Of a stretch of 58,632 nt of DNA, positions 8,517-17,531 are shown piece after piece. The stretch is from NCBI GenBank assembly GCA_019752125.1, contig JAIEMM010000005.1:1-58632 (forward strand). The letters are read 5' to 3'. The notes beneath the pieces were generated by a model, which worked only from the letters and a program-made list of their open reading frames with translations, was not told where the DNA came from and did not search any database. Positions within the stretch are counted from its first letter, which is position 1; every line of letters begins with the position of its first letter. Origin of the DNA: Patescibacteria group bacterium (GTDB lineage: Bacteria > Patescibacteriota > Minisyncoccia > Phycocordibacterales > SBAW01). A program made the translations under genes and the position numbers.

Positions 8517-11195
8517 TTATCTCCCCTTCAACACCCGCTTGAGATATTTACCGGTGTGAGAATTCTTATTGTTTGCCACATCTTCTGGGGTGCCTTTTGC
8601 AATAAGTTTGCCGCCACCAACTCCACCCTCAGGACCAAAGTCCAACAAGTAGTCAGAACTCTTGATGATATCCATATTGTGTTCAATAAGAACGACTGAG
8701 TTCCCCGCCTGCACCAAGCGGTTTAAGATATCGATCAATTTCTGAACATCTTCGTAGTGCAGACCGACTGTTGGCTCATCGAGCAAGTAAATTGTTTTCT
8801 GCAAGTGAGGACGGTAGAGTTCTGCAGAGATTTTTACGCGCTGCGCCTCGCCGCCAGAAAGTGTTGTTGCTGACTGACCAAGGCGCAAATATCCCAAACC
8901 TACTTCGCCAAGCGTTTTAAGGCGATCATGAATTGCAGGGATGTCGTTAAAGAAATCGAGCGCTTCCTCCACCGTCATTTCAAGCACATCGTAGATGCTC
9001 TTCTTTTTATATTTCACTTCGAGCGTCTCTTTCATAAAGCGCTTTCCATCGCAGACATCGCAGGTCACATACACGGTCGGCAAGAATGACATTTCAACGG
9101 CAATTGTGCCGTTACCTTCGCAGGCCTCGCAGCGCCCTCCACCCTTTGCGGTTTGTACGTTAAAGGAGAAGCGATTTGCTTTCCATCCGCGCGCACGCGC
9201 CTCGGTCGTTGAAGCAAACATATCGCGAATAAACGTAAACGCACCTGTGTACGTTGACGGGTTTGAGCGTGGAGTACGGCCAATAGGCGACTGGTCGATC
9301 AAGATTGCACGAGAAAGATTCTCTGCGCCTTCAAAGCTTGCGACATTGAAAAGTTTATTGGTGCGGTAGCGCTTGTCGAAACGCGCACGAAGGTTTTCGT
9401 ATAAGATTTCATAGAGGAAGGTTGATTTGCCTGAGCCAGAAACTCCGGTAACCGTGACGAGTTTGCCAAGCGGAAGTTCTGCTGAAAGATTGTGGATGTT
9501 AAATGCTTTGCCACCTTTGATCTTGATCCACCCTCTGTCTTTTTCGCGGCGTTCATCTGGGACTTCAATTGCCTTTTCACCACGGAGGTATGCGAGCGTT
9601 ACTGAACCGCTGTCGTTTTTCTTTGCAGTAAGAAGTTTTTCAAGTTCGCCCGCAACAACGACGTTGCCGCCGTGCACACCAGCACCTGGGCCGATGTCTA
9701 CCAAGTAGTCGCTGGCATAAATAGTGTCTTCATCGTGTTCAACAACAATGATTGTGTTACCAAGATCACGAAGATCAACAAGAGTTTTAATCAAACGTTC
9801 GTTGTCGCGCTGGTGGAGGCCGATAGTTGGCTCGTCGAGAACGTACAACGCACCTACAAGGCCAGAGCCAAGCTGTGAGGCCAAGCGAATACGCTGCGCT
9901 TCCCCGCCAGAGAGCGTGTTGGCACGACGGTCGAGCGTTAGGTAATCCAACCCAACGTTCAACATAAACTTTAGGCGTGCTGTGATTTCTTTAATAATTG
10001 TCTTAGAGATTTCTTGATCTTTTTTCGACAGTTCTAGTTCTTCAAAGAATGTATACGCATCCTGAATAGACATGTCTGTGAGCTGAACAATATTTTTTGC
10101 GTCTTTCGGAATGAAAACTTCTGTTTCTGAACCGTCCCCTCGCTGACCTGCAGGTGAAGAAGCAGAAGTTTTCGTGGAGTTTTTATACAAAAATACATTG
10201 AGTGCTTCTGGGCGCAGACGCATACCGTGACAGACAGGGCACTTCTCATCGCTAAAGAAATGCTTTGTTCCCAAACCATTACATGCTGGGCAGGCGCCGT
10301 AGGGAGAGTTGAACGAGAAGAGACGAGGTTCGATTTCAGGGAAAGAGAATCCATCGTATGGACACATAAACTTTGCAGAGATAAGGCGAGATTTCACTGC
10401 CTCTTCTCCTGTGCCTGGCTCTTCTACCTGGACCAAGCCATCAGTTTCCTCCAATGCGCGTTCTACAGCTTCAGAAAGGCGTTCAAGAGCCGCTGCTTTC
10501 GAGCGTGTAAACTCCGGTACGAGAATTTCATCAACAAGCACAGAGATATCGTGCTTCTTATGTTTTGCGAGAATAATTTGTTCGCGAAGGCTCTTAAGCT
10601 CTCCATCAACTTTTACGCGCTCATACCCTTTACCGAGTAGATCGTACAAAAGTTGGTAGTACTCGCCTTTCCTACCTACGACAACAGGCGCATAGATTCG
10701 TACGACATCTTCGTTGATATTCACGCCCATAACGGTGCGAGTTTTCTTCGGCGTAGATTTTGTAACACTGTCTACAATGCTGTGAATAATTTCTTCGTTA
10801 GAAAGTTTTTTGATTTCGCGGCCGCAGGTAAGGCAGTGTGGTTTGCCGACACGTGCAAAGAGAATACGCTGGTAGTCGTAAATTTCTGTAATAGTCGCAA
10901 CCGTTGAGCGCGGGTTGTTTGAACGGCTCTTCTGGTCGATAGAGATAGCTGGTGAAAGACCGGTGATCTCCTCAACATCGGGCTTCTGCATCTGGCGCAA
11001 GAATTGGCGTGCGTAGGCAGAAAGAGACTCGATGTAGCGGCGCTGGCCTTCAGCAAAGATGGTGTCGAACGCCAAAGATGACTTGCCGCTGCCCGACAAG
11101 CCCGTAAATACAACCATCTTATTCCGCGGAATACTCAGCGAAATATTCTTGAGGTTGTGCGTCTTTGCGCCTTTTATTGTTATTTTGTCTTCCAT
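8517..11195 (-). CDS. uvrA: Excinuclease ABC subunit A
   Basis: 892 aa; two ABC cassettes (FTGLSGSGKSSLAFDTIFAEGQRRY, GVSGSGKSTFL), zinc CxxC motifs, LSGGEAQR twice. Confidence 0.97.
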   Translation of the reverse strand: MEDKITIKGAKTHNLKNISLSIPRNKMVVFTGLSGSGKSSLAFDTIFAEGQRRYIESLSAYARQFLRQMQKPDVEEITGLSPAISIDQKSRSNNPRSTVATITEIYDYQRILFARVGKPHCLTCGREIKKLSNEEIIHSIVDSVTKSTPKKTRTVMGVNINEDVVRIYAPVVVGRKGEYYQLLYDLLGKGYERVKVDGELKSLREQIILAKHKKHDISVLVDEILVPEFTRSKAAALERLSEAVERALEETDGLVQVEEPGTGEEAVKSRLISAKFMCPYDGFSFPEIEPRLFSFNSPYGACPACNGLGTKHFFSDEKCPVCHGMRLRPEALNVFLYKNSTKTSASSPAGQRGDGSETEVFIPKDAKNIVQLTDMSIQDAYTFFEELELSKKDQEISKTIIKEITARLKFMLNVGLDYLTLDRRANTLSGGEAQRIRLASQLGSGLVGALYVLDEPTIGLHQRDNERLIKTLVDLRDLGNTIIVVEHDEDTIYASDYLVDIGPGAGVHGGNVVVAGELEKLLTAKKNDSGSVTLAYLRGEKAIEVPDERREKDRGWIKIKGGKAFNIHNLSAELPLGKLVTVTGVSGSGKSTFLYEILYENLRARFDKRYRTNKLFNVASFEGAENLSRAILIDQSPIGRTPRSNPSTYTGAFTFIRDMFASTTEARARGWKANRFSFNVQTAKGGGRCEACEGNGTIAVEMSFLPTVYVTCDVCDGKRFMKETLEVKYKKKSIYDVLEMTVEEALDFFNDIPAIHDRLKTLGEVGLGYLRLGQSATTLSGGEAQRVKISAELYRPHLQKTIYLLDEPTVGLHYEDVQKLIDILNRLVQAGNSVVLIEHNMDIIKSSDYLLDFGPEGGVGGGKLIAKGTPEDVANNKNSHTGKYLKRVLKGR
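10113..10173. repeat. Palindromic in-frame element (family E) in uvrA
   Basis: Arms GAAAACTTCTG / CAGAAGTTTTC (11 bp perfect), 39 nt between arms; core GAACCGTCCCCTCGCTGACCTGCAGGTGA shares 24/29 bases with the uvrB copy. Confidence 0.85.
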
Positions 11196-11197
11196 AG

Positions 11198-13378
11198 TTA
11201 CTTTTTATTCGATAGCTTTGCTTTCGGCTGCTTCCCCATCAATACCGTAATTTCGTCTCGAAGGATAGCAGCAGTTTCGAAGTCGAGTTCCTTAACAGCA
11301 TCTGCCATCTGCTTCTTCTTGTCGGCAATAAAGCGGCGAGGATTCTTTTTGTATAAGTCTCTGTCTATGTCGAGCAGCACACCAACCGCCTTGCCGTGTT
11401 CTGTACGTAGGTGGTCGGTAATATCGTTAATCGCTTTTTTGATAGTAATCGGTGTAATGCCGTGTTTTTTGTTGTATGCAAGCTGTATCTCACGGCGGCG
11501 CTTTGTTTCACTCATCGCTTTCTCAAGCGAGCCTGTCATCTGGTCGGCATACATAATGACGCGACCGTGTACGTTGCGGGCTGCACGACCGATAGTTTGA
11601 ATAAGCGATGTTTCAGAACGTAGGAAGCCTTCTTTGTCAGCATCCAAGATGGCAACAAGCTCAACTTCTGGGAGGTCGAGGCCTTCGCGGAGAAGGTTCA
11701 CGCCTACAAGCACATCGTACAAACCCTTTCTGAAATCGGTCAAAATAGTAATACGGTCCAGGGTCAGCACTTCACTGTGGATATAGGCTGCTTTAAATTT
11801 TCTGTCTTTCAAATATTCAGAAAGATCTTCGGCCATCTTTTTAGTAAGCGTTGTAACAAGTACACGACCTCCGTGTTTAATTACTTTCTCTGCTTCGTCT
11901 AAGAAATCTTGGACTTGGCCTTTCTGAGACGCTTCATCCGCACCACGCCCTCCTCGCTCGCTCGGGCCGCTATCGCTTCCACTCGCTCGGATTGCGGGTG
12001 CGGATTTCGCTCCCGTAACAGGTCTAACAATAATTTCTGGGTCTATAAGACCAGTTGGGCGAATGATTTGCTCAACAATATTCTTTCCTGATTTTTCTTT
12101 TTCGTATGCGCCAGGTGTTGCAGATGTATATATTCTCTGGCCAATGTCCCCTTCAAATTCTTCGAACTGAAGCGGACGGTTATCTATTGCAGATGGAAGG
12201 CGGAAGCCGAATTCAATCAAGTTTTCTTTGCGTGCGCGGTCGCCGGCATACATGCCGCCAATCTGCGACACCGTAACATGGCTTTCGTCGATGATAGTTA
12301 GGAAGTCTGGAGTTCCATCTGCCTTGTGTGGGAAGTAGTCAAGCAATGTATATGGCGGCTCACCTGGTTTGCGACCACCAAAATGACGAGAATAGTTTTC
12401 AATGCCTGGACACACGCCGATCTCGCGGATAAGTGCGATGTCGTGGTTCGTGCGGCGCTTCAAGCGTTCTGCCTCAAGTACTTTTCCAGAGCGCTCAAGT
12501 ATTGCGAGACGTTCTTTAAGTTCGTGTTTGATATCTGCGATAGCGCGATTGCGTTCATCTTTTGGAGTAACGTAGTGCTTTGCTGGAAAGAGGAAGAGCG
12601 AAGAAAAAGCATTTTTTGAAGCGTCCCCTTGATGTCCTGCAGCTGAAAAAGATGCTTTTTCGGAGCGACTTATTGCATCAATAATCCTAACTTTAGAAAT
12701 AATTTCTCCTTCAAATTCAACGCGGTACAAGATGCGTTCACCTGTCGGCATAATCTCAACACTGTTTCCAAGCGCGCGGAATTTGCCAGGCATCAAGTCT
12801 GCTGTCGTGCGTTCAAAATATATGGCGATAAGTTCGCGGATAAGATCTGCGCGATTCTTTTTCATCCCCGGCGCAAGTTCCAAGTGAACTTTGCGATATT
12901 CTTCTGGGCTCCCTAGAGAATAGATGCAGGAAACAGAGGCAACGATAATCACATCGTCGCGCGTAAGTAATGCCTGGGTAGACGCATGGCGGAGACGGTC
13001 AATTTCTTCATTGATCTGCGCTTCTTTTTCTATATATGTATCTGAATGCGGAACGTAGGCTTCTGGTTGATAGTAGTCGTAGTAAGACACAAAATAGTGG
13101 ACCGCATTGTCTGGGAAAAATTCTCTGTACTCTTGTGCGAGCTGTGCAGCGAGAGTTTTGTTATGAGCGATGACAAGAGTCGGTTTGCCGATTTGCTGAA
13201 TGACATTTGCAGCAGTATAGGTTTTACCCGAACCAGTCACGCCCAAAAGCGTCTGGTGTTTTTCACCTTTTTTAATGCCTTTCACCAACGCTTCAATAGC
13301 CTTAGGCTGATCGCCGGCTGGTTTGTATTCAGATTTGAGTTTGAATTTCCCCATAAAGGACTTGACAGTATAGCACAA
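11198..13378 (-). CDS. uvrB: Excinuclease ABC subunit B
   Basis: 726 aa; LLGVTGSGKTYTAANVI, YYDYYQPEAYVP, LREGLDLPEVELVAILDADKEGFLRS. Likely start at internal MGKFKLKSEYKPAGDQPKAIEAL. Confidence 0.97.
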   Translation of the reverse strand: MCYTVKSFMGKFKLKSEYKPAGDQPKAIEALVKGIKKGEKHQTLLGVTGSGKTYTAANVIQQIGKPTLVIAHNKTLAAQLAQEYREFFPDNAVHYFVSYYDYYQPEAYVPHSDTYIEKEAQINEEIDRLRHASTQALLTRDDVIIVASVSCIYSLGSPEEYRKVHLELAPGMKKNRADLIRELIAIYFERTTADLMPGKFRALGNSVEIMPTGERILYRVEFEGEIISKVRIIDAISRSEKASFSAAGHQGDASKNAFSSLFLFPAKHYVTPKDERNRAIADIKHELKERLAILERSGKVLEAERLKRRTNHDIALIREIGVCPGIENYSRHFGGRKPGEPPYTLLDYFPHKADGTPDFLTIIDESHVTVSQIGGMYAGDRARKENLIEFGFRLPSAIDNRPLQFEEFEGDIGQRIYTSATPGAYEKEKSGKNIVEQIIRPTGLIDPEIIVRPVTGAKSAPAIRASGSDSGPSERGGRGADEASQKGQVQDFLDEAEKVIKHGGRVLVTTLTKKMAEDLSEYLKDRKFKAAYIHSEVLTLDRITILTDFRKGLYDVLVGVNLLREGLDLPEVELVAILDADKEGFLRSETSLIQTIGRAARNVHGRVIMYADQMTGSLEKAMSETKRRREIQLAYNKKHGITPITIKKAINDITDHLRTEHGKAVGVLLDIDRDLYKKNPRRFIADKKKQMADAVKELDFETAAILRDEITVLMGKQPKAKLSNKK
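11937..12006. repeat. In-frame inverted-repeat element (family F) in uvrB
   Basis: Arms ATCCGCACC (11937-11945) / GGTGCGGAT (11998-12006) around a CTCGCTCGCTCGG-rich core; adds residues between conserved RPxTG and KGQVxDxL. Confidence 0.7.
12603..12661. repeat. Palindromic in-frame element (family E) in uvrB
   Basis: Arms GAAAAAGCAT / ATGCTTTTTC (10 bp perfect), again 39 nt between arms; core GAAGCGTCCCCTTGATGTCCTGCAGCTGA. Confidence 0.85.
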
Positions 13379-13419
13379 AACGTTACATTCAGCATAGATA
13401 CACGAAAGGGAGGCTCTGT

Positions 13420-13647
13420 ATGAAAAGATCTGGGCTCGGCGTCTTTCTGATCTGCTTAGCGATAAGTCTGGGCATTGGGTTCTTCGTCGCCAAGGATCTC
13501 GAGGGGTCCTTGCACGTGACCTCGACGCTCCAATACTGGGGTGCCATCACCTTCATCTGGCTCATCGGCTGCTGTGTAGCCTTCCTGGTCTTCGCGGCTC
13601 TACTCTTCGTGATCCCAGCCCCCAAGGTCCAGCAGACCATCAACTGA
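13420..13647 (+). CDS. Small membrane protein (two predicted TM segments)
   Basis: 75 aa hydrophobic ORF with RBS-like GGGAGG upstream and terminator downstream. Confidence 0.65.
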   Translation: MKRSGLGVFLICLAISLGIGFFVAKDLEGSLHVTSTLQYWGAITFIWLIGCCVAFLVFAALLFVIPAPKVQQTIN

Positions 13648-13651
13648 ACGT

Positions 13652-13680
13652 ACCGCTCTCGAAAGAGGGCGGTTTATTTT
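13652..13680 (+). terminator. Rho-independent terminator
   Basis: ACCGCTCTCGAAAGAGGGCGGTTTATTTTT. Confidence 0.8.
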
Positions 13681-13681
13681 T

Positions 13682-13702
13682 GAGCAAGGTCCGACCTTGT
13701 CC
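13682..13702. repeat. Palindromic intergenic repeat GAGCAAGGTCCGACCTTGTCC
   Basis: Shares CAAGGTC(C)GACCTTG palindrome with 14102 and (variant) 8489. Confidence 0.75.
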
Positions 13703-13742
13703 AGCTAAAGAAAAACTGCTCCACAAAATTATGTGAAAGCAG

Positions 13743-14039
13743 TTACGAAACACATTCCGGCGGCTTGTCCGTCCAGCCGAGTTTACTCCGAAGTTGGGTG
13801 AATTCCGGCTCCTCGAGCATAAACTCCACAAAAGTGATGGCATTGCCCTGCCGGTCCCGGCCTTGGTGAGTGACACCAAACACGTGCTGGACACCCAATT
13901 CCTTGTCGAGCGAATACCACTCATCTATCCGTGGAAGTACTGGCCAGCGATCTTTTTTGTAGATGACTGGGTTCATATGGTTTTCACCATCGGGAGAAGA
14001 CCAGACCTTCAACCAAAATTCAATCATCTCTGCCTCCAA
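13743..14039 (-). CDS. Hypothetical protein
   Basis: 98 aa ORF MEAEMIEFWLKVWSSPDGENHMNPVIY... Confidence 0.55.
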   Translation of the reverse strand: MEAEMIEFWLKVWSSPDGENHMNPVIYKKDRWPVLPRIDEWYSLDKELGVQHVFGVTHQGRDRQGNAITFVEFMLEEPEFTQLRSKLGWTDKPPECVS

Positions 14040-14101
14040 GCAGGTTGGTGTTCTGGCAAACAGATTACATTAGACCCCTGAGCTGTCAACGATTTGAATT
14101 A

Positions 14102-14120
14102 GACAAGGTCCGACCTTGTC
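14102..14120. repeat. Palindromic intergenic repeat GACAAGGTCCGACCTTGTC
   Basis: Palindrome apart from central position; third copy of the family. Confidence 0.75.
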
Positions 14121-14123
14121 CAA

Positions 14124-14181
14124 CAAAAAAAAGAAAAGCCATCGACCAGGATGTGAGTGAACACATCTGATCGATGGCTTT
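14124..14181 (-). terminator. Rho-independent terminator
   Basis: Minus strand AAAGCCATCGA ... TCGATGGCTTTTCTTTTTTT with inner GATGTG/CACATC stem. Confidence 0.8.
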
Positions 14182-14196
14182 GGTTGCGCGCGTCGC

Positions 14197-14604
14197 CTAG
14201 CTCTGGCAGGAGCAGGTAGCGCAGATCGCCGTGCGTGGTCTCAGCTTGAAGAACGCGAGGTGAAGGGCGCCGACGATGCCGAACACTGCGGCGTGAAAGA
14301 AGAGCCTCTCTGGCGTCCAGGACGACATGCTCACGCCGATGACGGCAGTGTAGTAGATGCCGGTAATGAACACTGCCAGCATGGCGAGACCTCGAAGACG
14401 AGAATCCGCCGGATTGCGCGGGCAGGTCAGCCAGACGCCGGCCAGGCCGATGAGCGTCGATGCCACCCAGATGCCGAAGAAGCCGTAAAGCCAAGTATCG
14501 TTGATCCGGCTTGGATTGATGTCGGTGAAGCCGACAAGCATGGCCGCATAGACGAATGCAGTGGCCAGACACCAGAACATCCCAATCATTTTCTGTCTCT
14601 GCAC
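14197..14604 (-). CDS. Multi-pass membrane protein, hypothetical
   Basis: 135 aa with four hydrophobic stretches; own terminator. Confidence 0.65.
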   Translation of the reverse strand: MQRQKMIGMFWCLATAFVYAAMLVGFTDINPSRINDTWLYGFFGIWVASTLIGLAGVWLTCPRNPADSRLRGLAMLAVFITGIYYTAVIGVSMSSWTPERLFFHAAVFGIVGALHLAFFKLRPRTAICATCSCQS

Positions 14605-14673
14605 AATTTCCTCCTATGCTTCGGCCGCAAGATAAAGCGGTCAGATATATTTTTACTACAGAAATTTAGTCTG

Positions 14674-15966
14674 TCAATTACCTTTATATGTTTCTAAAAA
14701 CGAATTTTTAAACTGCTCAAATTGCCCGTTCAAAATTGATTCGCGGATGTCACTGCAGAGCTTGGTGAGGAAATAGATATTGTGCATGCTGGCAAGAATA
14801 GGCCCCAATATTTCGCGTGTGCGGAAAAGGTGGTGCACATAGGCGCGGGTATGATTCTGGCACGTTGGGCACTGACACCCTTCATCTATTGGAGAGTAGT
14901 CATATTGATGCTCAGCATTTGGAATTTGAATCTTCCCGCGCTTTGTATACAAACCTCCATTTCTTCCATTGCGAGTTGGAGTAACGCAGTCGAACGTATC
15001 AACACCGTGCGCAGCGCCAAGAAGAATATCTTCAGGCTCTCCTACTCCCAAACCATGCACTGACATGCCTTCTGGAAGTTCTGTAAGCATTGCAAGAGCG
15101 GATTGCAGAGAATGGTCGCCGTATTTGCGACTGAATGAACCGCCGAGGCCAAACCCATCAAAACCCATGTTACCGATGGTTCGTGCGCTTTCGCGACGGA
15201 GGTCGTCAAACTGCCCTCCCTGCCCTATACCATAGATACCCTGCTTAGTATTTGCATCGAGGTTCTGTCGATGTGTGCTCAAAGAACGCTTTGCCCACGC
15301 GTGCGTTCTCTCCATCGCTTCTTTTTGTTCCTCATAACTATCGGTAGGTGCGGTGCACTGGTCAAAGGCAAAAAAGATATCTGCACCGAGACGGTGTTGA
15401 ATCTCTACCGAGCGCTCCGGAGTAAAACGATGAAGCGAGCCGTCGAGATGTGAGGTAAAAGAAACTCCCTCGTCATCTACTATCGCAAGTTTTCCATGGC
15501 TAGTTGCAAGATCTTCATCGTATACAGCCGGCGCCGACGAAGAAAGATCTCCATCAAAAGATCCTCGGGGATCCTCGCTCCCTTCGGGAGCTTTCGCCAG
15601 ACCATTTTGCTGTAAATCTTTCTTCTCTGGTGTAAATTTTGAAATCTTTTTCCCAAATCCAGTTCCAAGAGAGAATACTTGGAAGCCGCCGGAGTCTGTC
15701 ATCGTTGGACCGTTCCAGTTCATAAACTTCGCAACACCTCCCCCTTTTTCAACAGCATCGAGTCCTGAAAGATAGAGGTGATACGTGTTTGCGATGAGAG
15801 TTTGAACACCGAGGGATGGAAACTTTGCTGATTCTATACCCTTTATGTCTGCCTTAGTGGCCACAGGCACAAAGGCCGGCGTCAAAATATCGCCACGGGG
15901 TGTATGCAAAACACCCGCCCTTGCGGACGAGTGCTTTGCTTCAATTGTAAGTCGAACTGGAGGCAT
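14674..15966 (-). CDS. tgt: Queuine/preQ1 tRNA-ribosyltransferase
   Basis: 430 aa; LIANTYHLYLSGLD, TMTDSGGFQVFSLG, GLGVGEPEDILLGAAHGVDTFDCVTPTRNGRNGG, CQCPTCQ. Confidence 0.93.
   Translation of the reverse strand: MPPVRLTIEAKHSSARAGVLHTPRGDILTPAFVPVATKADIKGIESAKFPSLGVQTLIANTYHLYLSGLDAVEKGGGVAKFMNWNGPTMTDSGGFQVFSLGTGFGKKISKFTPEKKDLQQNGLAKAPEGSEDPRGSFDGDLSSSAPAVYDEDLATSHGKLAIVDDEGVSFTSHLDGSLHRFTPERSVEIQHRLGADIFFAFDQCTAPTDSYEEQKEAMERTHAWAKRSLSTHRQNLDANTKQGIYGIGQGGQFDDLRRESARTIGNMGFDGFGLGGSFSRKYGDHSLQSALAMLTELPEGMSVHGLGVGEPEDILLGAAHGVDTFDCVTPTRNGRNGGLYTKRGKIQIPNAEHQYDYSPIDEGCQCPTCQNHTRAYVHHLFRTREILGPILASMHNIYFLTKLCSDIRESILNGQFEQFKNSFLETYKGN
15539..15625. repeat. Palindromic in-frame element (family D) in tgt
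   Basis: Outer arms GAAGAAAGAT / ATCTTTCTTC; inner CAAAAGATCCTCGGGGATCCTCGCTCCCTTCGGGAGCTTTCGCCAGACCATTTTG; 87 nt = 29 codons. Confidence 0.85.
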
Positions 15967-16454
15967 TACTGCGCGCTTGTTCCTTCTGTTGGTGCTGTTT
16001 TTTGTGCACCGACGAGGGTTACTTCGAAGATAAGAGTTGAACCGCCTGGAATTGGTCCGTAGTCTTGCATACCATATGCAAGCATTGGTGGAATGATAAG
16101 TAAACGTTTACCGCCAACCTTCATGCCCTGCAGACCTTGGTCCCATCCTGCGATAACACGTCCTGTACCAAGAGTGAACCTAATAGGGTCTCTTCCTACA
16201 GAAGAATCGAAGACGGTTCCGTCTTGTAATTTGCCTGTGTAATGAACGCTAACGAGATCACCCGCTTCTGCGGTATCGCCAGTGCCGACGATTTCATCTT
16301 GAACTACGAGTTGTTGGTCAGACATAGATGCTGCTGAAGTTTGGCTCGCCTGCTGTCGCGCGAGCATTAAAGGATTAAGTAATGCGAAGAAAAATGCGAC
16401 TACGACAAGCGAGGTGGTAACCGCGATGCCAGTTGTTAATTGTTTACGAGTCAT
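15966..16454 (-). CDS. FKBP-type peptidyl-prolyl cis-trans isomerase, membrane anchored
   Basis: GDLVSVHYTGKLQDGTVFDSSVGRDPIRFTLGTGRVIAGWDQGLQGMKVGGKRLLIIPPMLAYG. Confidence 0.93.
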   Translation of the reverse strand: MTRKQLTTGIAVTTSLVVVAFFFALLNPLMLARQQASQTSAASMSDQQLVVQDEIVGTGDTAEAGDLVSVHYTGKLQDGTVFDSSVGRDPIRFTLGTGRVIAGWDQGLQGMKVGGKRLLIIPPMLAYGMQDYGPIPGGSTLIFEVTLVGAQKTAPTEGTSAQ

Positions 16455-16458
16455 ATAC

Positions 16459-16905
16459 CTACAGTATACCCAAAATATGAACGTTAGTAATCATCAGAGA
16501 AAAGGCGAATAAGGCAACAAGTGCCCCACTAAACAACATCTCAGACTGCTGAATTTGTATATGAACGAAAAAGGCAACTAGCACCGCAATAGTCATCATA
16601 GTTCCAATAATCCCAAGTGCCCATGGAATATATGGCTCAGACTCTACCGCAATACGAGCCAAGTTCTTACCAAAATTGTTTAAGAACGATGAAGCGGCAC
16701 TTCCAACTGCAGCTGTTTGAGAACTCTCAGCTACTGCGACTGAAGGGGCTACTTGCTGGACATATAACCCAGACACGAACATCCCCTCGCCTGCCATAAT
16801 TATTGCAACAAAAAATAGTAGCCAATTTTTGCGCAATATATGCGGCCTATAGGAGTTGTGGTGCGAAGGCACAAAATGCCGATGGAGATGCGTGTGAACA
16901 GACAT
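16459..16905 (-). CDS. Membrane protein, hypothetical
   Basis: 148 aa with hydrophobic segments. Confidence 0.6.
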   Translation of the reverse strand: MSVHTHLHRHFVPSHHNSYRPHILRKNWLLFFVAIIMAGEGMFVSGLYVQQVAPSVAVAESSQTAAVGSAASSFLNNFGKNLARIAVESEPYIPWALGIIGTMMTIAVLVAFFVHIQIQQSEMLFSGALVALFAFSLMITNVHILGIL

Positions 16906-16961
16906 ACAAATATGTTACCACAAGTGGTATAGTGCCTCCGGACATTACATGGAGGTGTTCC

Positions 16962-17480
16962 ATGAACAAGCGTGCCAATATCGTTCAAATTGAGTTCTTC
17001 CTGGTGAACACGCGGGCGAATTCGCTGGAATCACTGATGGCAGACACTCATTCACGTAACGCAGATGGCGCTGCCCTGAAATTTACTCTGCGCTTCTTTG
17101 ATTCAATGGGTGAAGTTACCGCCATGTCACTGAGACTTCATCGGTTGGAGCGATGGAAAAAGCGTCTGGAAATCTGCGTAGCAGCCAAAACAGGCTGGCG
17201 ACAAGGGGTTGCTGATTCTCTCCATCAAACGGTTTCCAGGTGGATAGAGCAGGTAAAGGAATCCTGCGTTACGTGCGCTATTGACCAACTCCATCTTGCG
17301 ATTGATAGGCATGATGAGATTGCGGTCGAGCAGCCCGACCGCTCCTTCCGACCTCTTCGTGGAGACGAGACCTACGAGACGTTAACTTCGGTGGAAAAAT
17401 CGAAAGGCGCATGGATATTTATATTCAGTCCAAACAACTTGACTGGCAACCTTAATGAATCTGTAAGTTACGTAATGTGA
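16962..17480 (+). CDS. Hypothetical protein
   Basis: RBS-like GGAGGTGTTCC before ATG at 16962 (MNKRANIVQIEFFLVNTRANS...); terminator follows. Confidence 0.6.
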   Translation: MNKRANIVQIEFFLVNTRANSLESLMADTHSRNADGAALKFTLRFFDSMGEVTAMSLRLHRLERWKKRLEICVAAKTGWRQGVADSLHQTVSRWIEQVKESCVTCAIDQLHLAIDRHDEIAVEQPDRSFRPLRGDETYETLTSVEKSKGAWIFIFSPNNLTGNLNESVSYVM

Positions 17481-17482
17481 TA

Positions 17483-17513
17483 AACAGCCCAACTCTCCCG
17501 GGCTGTTTTTTCT
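17483..17513 (+). terminator. Rho-independent terminator
   Basis: AACAGCCC AACTCTCC CGGGCTGTTTTTTC. Confidence 0.85.
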
Positions 17514-17531
17514 TTGCTATACTTTTTATTG

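Noticed and set aside
14099-14572. 157-aa minus ORF rich in His/Arg
   Set aside because: Shadow frame of the 14197-14604 membrane protein and it runs through the terminator and the CAAGGTC palindrome.
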